A stretch of 64,000 nucleotides of DNA, from NCBI RefSeq assembly GCF_023008545.1, contig NZ_CP095397.1, positions 2,356,001 to 2,420,000 on the forward strand. The letters are read 5' to 3'. Each line of letters opens with the position of its first letter. The stretch's first letter is position 1. This DNA is from Natribaculum luteum. GTDB lineage: Archaea > Halobacteriota > Halobacteria > Halobacteriales > Natrialbaceae. A model generated the notes under the pieces. It had not been told where the DNA came from. It did not search any database and was given only the letters and a program-made list of their open reading frames with translations. Shown here one piece after another: positions 44,398 through 53,580 of the stretch. Position numbers and translations under genes: made by a program.

Positions 44398-47025
44398 ATG
44401 ACGAGACACTACGACCACGAGGAAGTGAGAGAGTTCTGGCAGTACGTCTGGGATCGTGACGACGTCTTCGCGCTGCCGGAAGACGCCGACGATCCGACGT
44501 ACGTGCTGGGAATGTTCCCGTACACGTCGGGTGACGTGCACATGGGCCACGTCAGAAACTACGCGATCACGGACGCATACGCCCGGTATCGACGGATGCA
44601 GGGCGACGACGTCCTCCACCCGATGGGGTGGGACGCGTTCGGCCTCCCGGCGGAGAACGCCGCCCTCGAGCGGTACACAGACCCCGAGTCCTGGACCCAG
44701 GCGTGTATCTCTCGGATGCGCGAACAGCTCGAGGAACTCGGCTTCGGCTACGACTGGTCTCGCGAGATTACGACCTGCGAACCGGAGTACTACCGCTGGA
44801 ACCAGTGGCTGTTCACCCGGTTCTACGAGGCGGGGCTCGTCGAGTACGAGGCGGCGATGGTCAACTGGTGTCCCGACTGCGAGACGGTGCTGGCCGACGC
44901 GCAGGTCGAGACCGACGACACCCAGCAGGTCTGCTGGCGGTGTGAGACGCCCGTCGAGCGGCGCGAACTCGACCAGTGGTTCTTCACGATCACCGACTAC
45001 GCCGACGAACTGTACGAGGGGCTCGAGGACCTCGAGGAGTGGCCCGAGGGCGTCCGGGAGATCCAGCGCAACTGGATCGGTCGTCGCGAGGGTGCCGAGA
45101 TTACGTTCTCGCTCCCCGACGGCGACGAGGTCAACGTGTTCAGCACCCGCCCGGAGACCGTCTACGGCGCGACCTTCCTCGCGCTCTCGCCCGGCCACGA
45201 CCTGGTCTCCGACCTCGTCGCTACCGACGACGACCTCGCCGACGCCGTCGACGCCGTCCGCGAGCAGACGCCGGGCGAGGCTGGCTACGACGGCGTCGAC
45301 ACTGGTATCCGGGCGACCCATCCTCTGACCGGTGACGAGCTGCCGGTCTACGTCGCCCCCTACGTCCTGGAGGACGTCGGCACCGGTGCCGTGATGGGCG
45401 TTCCGGCACACAACGAGCGCGACCACGCGTTCGCACGCGAGCACGACCTCCCGATCAGTGGCGTGATCGTCCCCGACGACGGCGAGACGGACCTGCCGGA
45501 CGAACCCTACACCGGTGAGGGCATCCTCGAGGGAAGCGGCGAGTACGACGGCCTCGAGAGTGCCGTCGCCGGACGGCGCATGCTCGAGGAGGTCGACGCG
45601 ATCGAACCCGCGACGACCTATCGCCTGCGCGACTGGCTCATCTCCCGGCAGCGCTACTGGGGGACGCCGATCCCGATCGTCCACTGCGAGGACTGTGGCC
45701 ACGTTCCGGTTCCCGACGACGACCTCCCGGTCGAACTGCCGGAGTTCGTCCACACGACGGGGAATCCGCTCGCGGAACAGGAGTCGTTCGTCGAGACGAC
45801 CTGTCCCGAGTGTGGCGGCCCCGCGCGCCGGGAGACGGACACGATGGACACGTTCGTCGACTCCTCGTGGTACTTCCTGCGATACCTCTCGCCGGACCTC
45901 GAGGACGCGCCGTTCGACGCCGGTCTCGCCGACGACTGGCTGCCGGTCGACGTCTACGTCGGCGGCGACGAACACGCCACGTTGCACCTGCTGTACGTCC
46001 GCTTTTTCACGAAGGCGCTCGCGGATCTCGGTCTGCTCGAGGTCCGCGAACCGGTCGAGCGACTCGTCAGTCAGGGGACGGTGCTGTACGACGGCGAGAA
46101 GATGTCGGCCTCGAAGGGCAACGTCGTCGCTCCACAGGAGTACGGCGCGGAGACGACACGGCTGTTCGTCCTCTCGGCGGCCCACCCCGAACAGGACTTC
46201 GAGTGGACGGCGAACAACGTCCGCGGTGCCTACGACCTCCAGCAGACGCTCTACGCGATGGTCATGTCGTTCGTCGACGAGGGCGTCAGCCGGAGCGAAC
46301 GTGCGCCCCGGGACGCGTACGTCGACGGTGAGATCGACCGAACGATCGCCGCCGTGACCGAGGAGTACGAGCGGTTCCGGTTCCACCGGGCCGTCGCCGA
46401 GATTCGAGGCCTCGCGCAGTTGCTCCGTCGGTACCGGGAGCACGGGACGCCACACGGAGACGTCTACCGTCGTGGACTGTTGACCCTCGCGGCGCTCGTC
46501 TCGCCGATGGCACCCCACCTCGGCGAGGAACTGTGGAACAGGCTCCGGGGCGACGGCCTCGTTGTCGAGGCGGCGTGGCCGGAGCCGCGTCGTGACGCGT
46601 CGGCGTACCGGCTCGAGCGCCGCCTCGTCGAGACGACCCTCGAGGACGTCCGGGACATCGTCGACGTCGTCGACATCGACGATCCGGAACGAATCGAACT
46701 GGTCGCCGCAGAGACGTGGAAACACCGCGTCTACGATCGCGTCCGAAACACCGAGCGCGACGCCGACGTCGTCGACCGAGTACTGGACGACGGCACGATC
46801 GACGCGGCCGACGACGACGTCGCGGCGTTCACCGCGGAACTGGCCGATCGTCGGGCAGAACTCGACCCGCTCCTCGACGCCGAGCGCGAACTGGCCGTCC
46901 TGGAACGGGCGAGTTGGCTCTTCGACGACGAGTTCGGCGCCGACGTGACGGTTCGAAGGGCGACGGACGACGACGACCTCGCACGGAAGGCTAGCCCCGG
47001 AAAGCCTGCGATTCGCATCAGCTGA
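44398..47025 (+). CDS. leuS: Leucyl-tRNA synthetase, bacterial-type
   Basis: An 875-residue class I synthetase. The HIGH-equivalent FPYTSGDVHMGHVRNY lies at about residues 40-55. The CP1 editing domain contains TRPETVYGATFLALSPGH, and KMSAS (GEKMSASKGN) is near residue 566. The zinc-type pairs CEDCGH and CPECGG flank the catalytic insertion, and WYFLRYLSPDLEDAPFD with DVYVGGDEHATLHLLY are typical of bacterial LeuRS. Transfer of bacterial LeuRS into haloarchaea is known. Its TGA shares its last base with a decayed 82-bp repeat. Confidence 0.95.
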   Translation: MTRHYDHEEVREFWQYVWDRDDVFALPEDADDPTYVLGMFPYTSGDVHMGHVRNYAITDAYARYRRMQGDDVLHPMGWDAFGLPAENAALERYTDPESWTQACISRMREQLEELGFGYDWSREITTCEPEYYRWNQWLFTRFYEAGLVEYEAAMVNWCPDCETVLADAQVETDDTQQVCWRCETPVERRELDQWFFTITDYADELYEGLEDLEEWPEGVREIQRNWIGRREGAEITFSLPDGDEVNVFSTRPETVYGATFLALSPGHDLVSDLVATDDDLADAVDAVREQTPGEAGYDGVDTGIRATHPLTGDELPVYVAPYVLEDVGTGAVMGVPAHNERDHAFAREHDLPISGVIVPDDGETDLPDEPYTGEGILEGSGEYDGLESAVAGRRMLEEVDAIEPATTYRLRDWLISRQRYWGTPIPIVHCEDCGHVPVPDDDLPVELPEFVHTTGNPLAEQESFVETTCPECGGPARRETDTMDTFVDSSWYFLRYLSPDLEDAPFDAGLADDWLPVDVYVGGDEHATLHLLYVRFFTKALADLGLLEVREPVERLVSQGTVLYDGEKMSASKGNVVAPQEYGAETTRLFVLSAAHPEQDFEWTANNVRGAYDLQQTLYAMVMSFVDEGVSRSERAPRDAYVDGEIDRTIAAVTEEYERFRFHRAVAEIRGLAQLLRRYREHGTPHGDVYRRGLLTLAALVSPMAPHLGEELWNRLRGDGLVVEAAWPEPRRDASAYRLERRLVETTLEDVRDIVDVVDIDDPERIELVAAETWKHRVYDRVRNTERDADVVDRVLDDGTIDAADDDVAAFTAELADRRAELDPLLDAERELAVLERASWLFDDEFGADVTVRRATDDDDLARKASPGKPAIRIS

Positions 47026-47106
47026 TACTATCGGGCGTGAGTGGGGTCCGACGTGCCCCCACGACGGGTCGTGGCTGCGTCGACACTCAATTGAACGAAC
47101 GCCCAC
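47025..47106 (+). repeat. Decayed 82-bp repeat, candidate copy 8
   Basis: Ungapped alignment to copy 1 starting on the final A of the leuS stop keeps GTGAGT and TGCGTCGNCAC in register. The left two thirds are recognisable, but the right outer arm is lost, so the hairpin is incomplete. Confidence 0.45.
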
Positions 47107-47215
47107 TCTCTCGATCCCACCTTCGACTTCGAAGGATCCCGACCCCATTTTCGATGAATGAACCAGAATCGGAGGGACAAGTTTATTCAACTTGCCACGA
47201 AACGTTCACGATACG

Positions 47216-47488
47216 ATGGAAGAGGGGGGCGATAGTGTCGACTCGTCGTATCGGACGGCGCTGAGCCAGGCAGTCGTAGAGGCCGTCGCTGATGCAGAGG
47301 ACGTTCCACCAGAAGAGCTGTGCCCCCCAGAGTACGAACCGTTACACGTCGTCATCGATCCGCAGGCGCTCGACGCACTCTTCGAACCGAAAGCCGACGG
47401 GAGTCCGCGGAGTTCGGGCACGGTCTCGTTTACGTTCTGTGGCTACGATGTGACAGTCGACGACGACGGAACGGTCACCCTCGAGTGA
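47216..47488 (+). CDS. HalOD1 output-domain protein
   Basis: A 90-residue protein: SYRTALSQAVVEAVADAEDVPPEELCPPEYEPLHVVIDPQALDALF and GTVSFTFCGYDVTVDDDGTVTL match the HalOD1 output domain often found alone or in haloarchaeal signalling proteins. A TTTATTC box about 34 bases before the ATG suggests a leaderless transcript. It is probably a signalling output or regulatory protein; its partner is unknown. Confidence 0.85.
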   Translation: MEEGGDSVDSSYRTALSQAVVEAVADAEDVPPEELCPPEYEPLHVVIDPQALDALFEPKADGSPRSSGTVSFTFCGYDVTVDDDGTVTLE

Positions 47489-47597
47489 GACACACCGGAC
47501 GTGCTCGTGGCCCTCGGACCACCAGTCGACCGACTCGCCCGTGGCTGTTCGGACCTGAAGAGCAAGACAGATACGATTCCCTTCCTAACGTCCGCCA

Positions 47598-48197
47598 ATG
47601 GCGACTTCGAACGCGAGACGACGGCTCCGCGAGAACCCGCTTCAGGTAACCGTCCTCCTGACTGTCGTCGGATACGCCCTCGTCGCCGGGACGTTCTTCC
47701 TCGAGTTGCCCATCTACCCGGACCTGACGAACGCGCAGGTGAACCTGATCAGCCACGCCATCGCCGTCATCAACACGACGGCGACGGTGTTGCTCGTCCT
47801 CGGCTGGTACTGGATTCGCAACGACGAGGTCGACAGACATCGGTTCGCGATGACCGGCGCGTTCGCCCTCATCCTCGTCTTTCTCGTCATCTATCTGTTG
47901 AAAGTCGGCGGCGGTGGCGAGAAACACATCGTGGGCGTCTCCGGGCCGATCTACTACGCCTACCTCCTGATGCTCGCCATCCACATCGTGCTGTCGGTCG
48001 TCTCCGTGCCGGTCGTCCTCTACGCGCTGATCCTCGGGCTGACCCACACGCCGGCCGAACTGCGAGCGACGCCACACGCCAGGGTCGGTCGGATCGCCGC
48101 CAGTGCGTGGATCCTGAGTCTCGCCCTCGGCGTGATCACGTACGTGATGCTCAACCACGTCTACAGCTACGAATTCGCGACGATGCTCGTTCCGTAG
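47598..48197 (+). CDS. DUF420 membrane protein
   Basis: A 199-residue protein with five or six membrane helices. The conserved His positions (LISHAIAVIN, GGEKHIVG, LAIHIVLSVVSV, LNHVYSYEF) are typical of DUF420, often found with cytochrome oxidase and heme assembly genes and possibly heme-binding. The TlpA-like and CcdA genes just downstream fit a cytochrome maturation context. Confidence 0.88.
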   Translation: MATSNARRRLRENPLQVTVLLTVVGYALVAGTFFLELPIYPDLTNAQVNLISHAIAVINTTATVLLVLGWYWIRNDEVDRHRFAMTGAFALILVFLVIYLLKVGGGGEKHIVGVSGPIYYAYLLMLAIHIVLSVVSVPVVLYALILGLTHTPAELRATPHARVGRIAASAWILSLALGVITYVMLNHVYSYEFATMLVP

Positions 48198-48336
48198 GGG
48201 ACACGTCTACCGGGCACCTCGTCGCTTCGATGCAGTTCCGTCGTGCGTGCGTACTTCGACGCGGCCCCGTCGCTCGTGCGTAAGCGACACACGACCGCCC
48301 TACACTACATACTTGCTTGACGCTTCTGTTGTGGCT

Positions 48337-48918
48337 ATGACTCCGCCAACGCGCCGGGCACTGCTCGGTGCTCTCGCTCTCGGAAGCGTCAGCGTCGCGG
48401 GCTGTCTCGGTGACGACGGGGACGGCGATGGTCCGTCCGCCGATTCCGTCGGCGCGACAGACGGCGGCGACGAAACCGACGCCGACGCTGCCGCCTGGGC
48501 GACCACACCACTCGAGGACGTCGTGACCGGCGAGACGTTCGTGGTCGAAGACTTCGATCGTCCAGTGCTGCTCGAGACGTTCGCAGTCTGGTGTTCGACC
48601 TGTCTCGCCCAGCAGCGAGCCGCGAACGAACTTCACGAGCGCGTCGGTGACGACGTCGTCACTGTGGCGTTGAACGTCGACCAGAACGAGGACGCCGAGG
48701 CGGTTCGCACCCACGCCGAGGAACACGGCTTCGACTGGTACTGGGCCGTCTTGCCACCAGCCGTGACCCGTAGTCTCACCGACCAGTTCGGCCAGACGAT
48801 GGCGAACCCCCCGTCTGCGCCGGTCGTCCTGCGATGTACCGACGGCGGCGCTCGTCGGCTCGAGGGCGGTGTCAAGTCCGCGGACACGCTCGCGGCCGAG
48901 GTCGACGCCGGCTGCTGA
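48337..48918 (+). CDS. TlpA-like thiol:disulfide lipoprotein
   Basis: A 193-residue thioredoxin-fold protein. The signal TRRALLGALALGSVSVAGC has a twin arginine and a lipobox (Cys23). An acidic Gly/Asp linker follows, then the active site FAVWCSTCLAQQ with C86-S-T-C89. The cis-Pro region is PPSAPVVLRC. It likely reduces or exchanges disulfides on the cell surface, recharged by CcdA, whose gene starts 1 base after this stop. Confidence 0.88.
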   Translation: MTPPTRRALLGALALGSVSVAGCLGDDGDGDGPSADSVGATDGGDETDADAAAWATTPLEDVVTGETFVVEDFDRPVLLETFAVWCSTCLAQQRAANELHERVGDDVVTVALNVDQNEDAEAVRTHAEEHGFDWYWAVLPPAVTRSLTDQFGQTMANPPSAPVVLRCTDGGARRLEGGVKSADTLAAEVDAGC

Positions 48919-48919
48919 G

Positions 48920-49615
48920 ATGGCGCTCGCTCCACGCCTCCTCGAGTTGTTCTTCATCGGCGTCGCGACCCCGCTTACCGCCGTCTGTGTCCTGCCACTG
49001 TATCCGGCGTTCGTCTCGTACCTGGCGACGAGCGAGTCGACCGACCGGGACGAATCCAGTCCGTCGCCAGCCGTTCTCGGCGTGCTGGTCGTTGCCGGCG
49101 TTCTCTCGTTTATGGCGATCGTGGGACTCGTGTTTACGACGCTACTCGAGACGTCGCTGACCCGAGTCGTCGAGGCCGTGTCGCCGGTGGCGTTCGTCGT
49201 GCTCGCCGGCGTCGGTCTCGCACTGCTCGTGGATCTCGACGTCTTCGCTCGCCTGCCGACGGTCGAACCGCCACAGTCGCAGTATCCGACAGCGACGGCG
49301 TTCGGGTACGGCTTCTTTTTCGGTGCGATCGTCCTGCCGTGTAATCCTGGCTTCATCGCGCTGTTTTTCGCCCGCGTTCCGATCCTGTTCGATTCGCAAC
49401 TCGGGAGTCTGCTGGGATTTCTGGCGTTCGGACTCGGGATGGGCGCGCCGCTGCTCGCGTTCGCGCTCGTCTCCGAATCGCTTGGTCGTCGCGCGACGCG
49501 GACGCTCGCTCGTTACAGCGGTCCGATCAATCGCCTCACCGGGGTGATCGTCCTCGCCGTCTCGGCGTACTACCTCGTGGTCGTCTTCGACACTCTCGAC
49601 GGCGTCGGTTTCTAG
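48920..49615 (+). CDS. ccdA: Cytochrome c biogenesis protein CcdA
   Basis: A 231-residue protein with six membrane helices. The redox cysteine pair expected for CcdA is in TPLTAVCVLPLYPAF (first helix) and GAIVLPCNPGFIALFF (fourth helix). It moves electrons from cytoplasmic thioredoxin to surface thiol proteins such as the upstream TlpA-like lipoprotein. The two form an operon. Confidence 0.9.
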   Translation: MALAPRLLELFFIGVATPLTAVCVLPLYPAFVSYLATSESTDRDESSPSPAVLGVLVVAGVLSFMAIVGLVFTTLLETSLTRVVEAVSPVAFVVLAGVGLALLVDLDVFARLPTVEPPQSQYPTATAFGYGFFFGAIVLPCNPGFIALFFARVPILFDSQLGSLLGFLAFGLGMGAPLLAFALVSESLGRRATRTLARYSGPINRLTGVIVLAVSAYYLVVVFDTLDGVGF

Positions 49616-49652
49616 CGAACCGGTCGGCCAGTCGGTTTCGTTCCGGTAGTGA

Positions 49653-50606
49653 TCAACCCTCGCGCTCGGTTCCACCTTCGTCGACCAGCGGGAACGTCGC
49701 GAGCTGTGCCGCCGAGAGTAACACGCGGTCTTTCTCGTAGCCGTGGGCGAGCGACTCGACCATTCCGTCGGCGTCGGTCAGCGGGAGCAGTCGCACGGTC
49801 GTTCCCCGATCGTCGATCTCGAGCAAGAGCAAGGCGTGCGGAAACGACGAGACGGCCGGGACGGTCAGCTCGCGAACGCCTTTCGTTCGGGCGATCGCCG
49901 GAAAGTGGAGGTGGCCGGTGACGACCAGCGGCACGTCGGCGGCGTCGAGCACGTCGACGAGCGGCCCGGGATTCGAGAATCCGGGGACCTCTCCTGCCAT
50001 CGGCAACTCGGCGCTGTAGCGGTCGTAGCGATCGCCCGTCGCGGGGAGGTTGTGGTGGACGACCACGAGCGACGAGTCGACGTCGGTCTCCGAAAGCGTC
50101 TCGTCGAGCCACATCAGTTGCTCCGACGTGATCCGGCCGTCCCAGGTCTCTGCCGGCCGTTCCGGCGTCGCCGCGTGGCTGTTGAGGCCGATCACCTCGA
50201 GGTCGCCCAGTCGGGTTCGAAACGGCAGACCGCCCGGCGTGTATCGCCGCTCGAACTCGGGAACGGAGAGTGACTCGCGTTCGTCGAACGACGTCGGCAG
50301 GTCGTGGTTGCCAGGAATCGCGACGGCTGGCGGGTCGAACGCCGAGAGTTCGTCGAATCGGTCGAACTCCGCAGGAACGCCGTTTCGCGTCAGGTCGCCG
50401 GCGACGACCACACCGTCGACGTCCCGGTCGTTCACGCAGTCGACGGCCGCCCGGAGGTGGGCCTCGGTCCGGTGGAAGACCTTCCACGTGCCGGTCTCCT
50501 CTGCCGAGAGGTGGACGTCCGCGAGGACGGCGAGTCGCGTCGGCTCCGTCGCCGTCGGTCGCTCGAGTCGGGCCAGCAACTGTCCCGAGTGGGGGTGTCG
50601 CGCCAT
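49653..50606 (-). CDS. Calcineurin-like metallophosphoesterase
   Basis: A 317-residue phosphoesterase. Motifs: LAVLADVHLSAE (Asp, His), VVAGDLTRNG (Asp), AIPGNHDLP (Asn, His), VVHHNLPATG (His) and VVTGHLHFPA (His pair). This arrangement fits cyclic-nucleotide or 3',5'-phosphoesterase relatives. The substrate is not predictable. It is convergent with ccdA. Confidence 0.87.
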   Translation of the reverse strand: MARHPHSGQLLARLERPTATEPTRLAVLADVHLSAEETGTWKVFHRTEAHLRAAVDCVNDRDVDGVVVAGDLTRNGVPAEFDRFDELSAFDPPAVAIPGNHDLPTSFDERESLSVPEFERRYTPGGLPFRTRLGDLEVIGLNSHAATPERPAETWDGRITSEQLMWLDETLSETDVDSSLVVVHHNLPATGDRYDRYSAELPMAGEVPGFSNPGPLVDVLDAADVPLVVTGHLHFPAIARTKGVRELTVPAVSSFPHALLLLEIDDRGTTVRLLPLTDADGMVESLAHGYEKDRVLLSAAQLATFPLVDEGGTEREG

Positions 50607-50684
50607 CGCGATCGAACGAACGACGGCAGGGGGATTAACGCTCGGGGCGGCGACTGCGCCCGTTCTCCGTCCCGGACGACGCGA

Positions 50685-51458
50685 TCAGTCGGTCTGCGGG
50701 ATCGATCGCGCACCCAGGCCGAACGCGAGGACGGCGAGGACGGCGAGGACGGCGAGGTTCGCGATCGCGGGCTCGAGGCTGCCGACGGTGGCGACCTCTG
50801 CCTGCGGGAAGGTGACCGCTCGGACGCCGCGGGCGAAGTACGTCAGTGGCGAGAGGTTCACCAGCGGTTCGAACCAGCCGGGTAGCTGCTCGAGCGTGAC
50901 GAACGTATCGGAGAGAAAGAGCAACGGCAGCCCGATGGTGTTGCTGGCGGCGACCGCCCCGTCTCGCGAGTCGGTGTAGCTGCCGAGCATCGCGCCGATG
51001 CCACAGAAACAGACGACGCCGACCAGGACGTACGGGACGAGCAGCGGGGAGAAGACGATATTCGCGCCCGTCAGCGCGATCACCAGCCCGAGGATGAGCA
51101 GTGCCGCCAGCCCGATGATCGCGGCGTTGACGACCGTCTGGGCGAGCAGCCACTCGCCCCGGGTCAGCGGCGTCGTCACGAGCTTCTCGAAGCGGCTCCC
51201 CTCGCGGTGGCGCGCGACTTCGCTGCCCAGCCGCGACAGCGGCGTAAAGAGGACGACGGTGGCGAGATAGCCCGGCACGTAGTAGGCCGGCGGTTCGGCG
51301 AAGAGACCGCCACCCGTCGGGTCCGTGCGGACGAGCGCACCGAAGATGACGATCAGGATGACTGGAAACAGGAACGTAAAGAAGACCGCCGTTCGCCGGC
51401 GGACGAACGACCGCCAGTCGGCGTCTGCCTCCGCGTGGATCCGTGCGAGACGGGTCAT
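50685..51458 (-). CDS. ABC-2 type exporter permease
   Basis: A 257-residue membrane protein with six helices. It begins MTRLARIHAEADADWRSFVRRRTAVFFTFLFPVILIVIFG; later SRLGSEVARHREGSRFEKLVTTPLTRGEWLLAQT and LPLLFLSDTFVTLEQLPGWFEPLVNLSPLTYFARGVRAV are hallmarks of ABC-2 permeases. Its start overlaps the ATPase stop by 4 bases. Substrate unknown (drug, lipid or polymer export). Confidence 0.9.
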   Translation of the reverse strand: MTRLARIHAEADADWRSFVRRRTAVFFTFLFPVILIVIFGALVRTDPTGGGLFAEPPAYYVPGYLATVVLFTPLSRLGSEVARHREGSRFEKLVTTPLTRGEWLLAQTVVNAAIIGLAALLILGLVIALTGANIVFSPLLVPYVLVGVVCFCGIGAMLGSYTDSRDGAVAASNTIGLPLLFLSDTFVTLEQLPGWFEPLVNLSPLTYFARGVRAVTFPQAEVATVGSLEPAIANLAVLAVLAVLAFGLGARSIPQTD

Positions 51459-52405
51459 CGACCCGGCTCACCCCCTGCCGTGGCGAGTACCGTCCCCTCA
51501 TCCCGCGTCGTCCGCGCGATCTCCGCGTCGTCTGCGAGTTCCAGGTAGACGTCCTCGAGGTCGGGTTCGGCCCACGTCAGGCCGGTGTACTCGAGGTCGC
51601 GCTCCTCGAGGTAGGCGACCACGGTCCCGATCTCGGCTGGCGAGACGTCGTCGACGACGGTGCTACCGTTTCGCACCTCTGTCGGATACTCGAGGTCGGC
51701 GAACGCGGTCGGGTCTGCCTCGGTGTCGACGGTGAGGTGGCTCGACCCGCCGTGTTCGGCGACGAGCGCCTCGGACGTGCCGACGGCCACGAGTTCGCCG
51801 CCAGCGAGCAGGCCGACGCGGTCTGCGAGGCGTTCGGCCTCGGCCATGTCGTGGGTGGTCAGGAAGACGGTCGTCCCGGTGGCGGCGAGGTCCTCGATCA
51901 GCCGCCAGACGGTTCGCCGACCGGCGGGGTCGATGCCGGTCGTCGGCTCGTCGAGAAAGAGCACGTCGGGGTCGTTGACCAGTGCGCTCCCGACGCAGAC
52001 GCGGCGCTGTTGTCCGCCCGAGAGGTTCTCGTACCACGTCTCGCCGGCGTCGGCGAGGCCGACGTCAGCGAGCACCGTCTCGGGGTCGCGCGCCTCGTCG
52101 TAGAGGCCGGCGTAGTAGGCGAGCAGTTCGCGGGCGGTCAACCGGTCCGGGGGCGTAAAGTTCTGGGGCAACACGCCGAGGCGACCGCGATCGACGGTCG
52201 TCGGATGCTCGCCCAGGATCTGCGTCGTCCCCGAGTCCGGTTCCGTCGTCCCGGTGAGCGCGCGGACGAGCGTCGTCTTGCCGGCCCCGTTCGGGCCGAT
52301 GAGCGCGAACACTTCACCGCGGCCGACCGACAGCGACACGCTCGAGAGCGCGACGACGTCGCCGTAGGTCTTGCGTACGTCCTCTGCGCCGACTACGGCT
52401 TCCAT
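51455..52405 (-). CDS. ABC transporter ATP-binding protein
   Basis: A 316-residue ATPase: Walker A GPNGAGKTTL near residue 38, signature NLSGGQQRRVCVG near 133, Walker B VLFLDEPTTGID near 153 and the H-loop FLTTHDMAEAE. The long C-terminal extension (from about 215) is usual for DrrA/CcmA-like exporters. It is coupled to the downstream permease. It is divergent from the F420-type oxidoreductase gene. Confidence 0.92.
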   Translation of the reverse strand: MEAVVGAEDVRKTYGDVVALSSVSLSVGRGEVFALIGPNGAGKTTLVRALTGTTEPDSGTTQILGEHPTTVDRGRLGVLPQNFTPPDRLTARELLAYYAGLYDEARDPETVLADVGLADAGETWYENLSGGQQRRVCVGSALVNDPDVLFLDEPTTGIDPAGRRTVWRLIEDLAATGTTVFLTTHDMAEAERLADRVGLLAGGELVAVGTSEALVAEHGGSSHLTVDTEADPTAFADLEYPTEVRNGSTVVDDVSPAEIGTVVAYLEERDLEYTGLTWAEPDLEDVYLELADDAEIARTTRDEGTVLATAGGEPGR

Positions 52406-52551
52406 GTCTGCGGGTATCCACCCGTCGCGGGTAAGATGTTCGATTCGGTCGCCGCTTCGTCCCGGAGAGGGGCCCAGTTCGTGTCGACCTCTCGTTCCGT
52501 TGCCCTCGCAGGGCCAACCGTTAGACCGTCGATCGTGGTACGCTTGCGAAC

Positions 52552-53508
52552 ATGGCGAAGCTCGGTTACACGCTCTCGAGTGAAGAACACGGCCCGAACG
52601 ACCTCGTCGACAACGCTCGCCGCGCCGAAGCGGTCGGATTCGACTTCGTATCGATCTCGGATCACTTCCACCCGTGGATCTCCCAGCAGGGGAACGCGCC
52701 GTTCGTCTGGTCCGTCCTGGGTGCGCTCGCGGAGGCCACCGACGACCTCGAGGTCGGCGTCGGTGTCACCTGTCCGACGGTGCGGATCCACCCGGCGATC
52801 GTCGCCCAGGCCGTCGCCACCACGGCGGCGATGTTCGACGGCCGATTCACCTTCGGCGTCGGTACCGGCGAGAACTTGAACGAGCACGTCCTCGGCGATC
52901 GGTGGCCCGAACACGACGTCCGCCTCGAGATGCTCGAGGAGGCGATGACCGTCATGGAGGCCCTCTGGGAGGGCGACACCGTCAGCCATCGCGGGACCCA
53001 CTACACCGTCGAGAACGCCCGCCTCTACACCCTGCCGGCGGAGCCACCGCCAGTCGTCGTCTCGGCGTTCGGACCGAAGACCGCGCGGATGGCCGCCGAA
53101 CGCGGCGACGGTCTCTGGACCGTCGGCCCGCGGGAGGACGTTCTCGAGGCCTACGAGGACGCGGGCGGCGAGGGGCCGACGTACACCCAGCTCGACGTCT
53201 GCTACGCCGAAACCGAGGACGAGGCAGTCGACACCGTCTACGAACACTGGCCGAACACCGCCCTGCCGGGCGAACTCAGCCAGGAACTGCCGACGCCGGC
53301 ACACTTCGAGCAGGCCGCGACGATGGTCGAGCGCGAGGACGTCGCCGAGGGGAGCACGGTGACGAGTCCCGAACCCGAGGCGCACCTCGAGAGCATTCGG
53401 GAGGCGATCGACGTCGGCTACGACCACGTTTACGTCCACCAGATCGGTCCCGACCAGGACTCCTTCTTCGAGTTCTACGACGAGGAGGTGTTAGCCGAAC
53501 TCGAATGA
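52552..53508 (+). CDS. F420-dependent LLM-class oxidoreductase (TIGR03557-like)
   Basis: A 318-residue TIM-barrel protein of the luciferase-like family: GYTLSSEEHGPNDLVDNARRAEAVGFDFVSISDHFHPW, EVGVGVTCPTVRIHPAIVAQA, FGVGTGENLNEHVLG and VSAFGPKTARMAAERGDGLWTVGP. This is the F420-dependent glucose-6-phosphate dehydrogenase-related branch. The substrate is unknown. The next gene is also an oxidoreductase. Confidence 0.88.
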   Translation: MAKLGYTLSSEEHGPNDLVDNARRAEAVGFDFVSISDHFHPWISQQGNAPFVWSVLGALAEATDDLEVGVGVTCPTVRIHPAIVAQAVATTAAMFDGRFTFGVGTGENLNEHVLGDRWPEHDVRLEMLEEAMTVMEALWEGDTVSHRGTHYTVENARLYTLPAEPPPVVVSAFGPKTARMAAERGDGLWTVGPREDVLEAYEDAGGEGPTYTQLDVCYAETEDEAVDTVYEHWPNTALPGELSQELPTPAHFEQAATMVEREDVAEGSTVTSPEPEAHLESIREAIDVGYDHVYVHQIGPDQDSFFEFYDEEVLAELE

Positions 53509-53580
53509 GTCCGATCGTTCGCTCGCGACCGTCTCGCCGCATCCCGACCCGTTTTGTCGTTCCCGGGAGAACCCGCGGAC

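Noticed and set aside
43933-47190. A 1085-codon open frame antisense to leuS
   Set aside because: It mirrors the leuS codon pattern and has no recognisable domains; long antisense frames are expected in high-GC genes with strong third-position bias.
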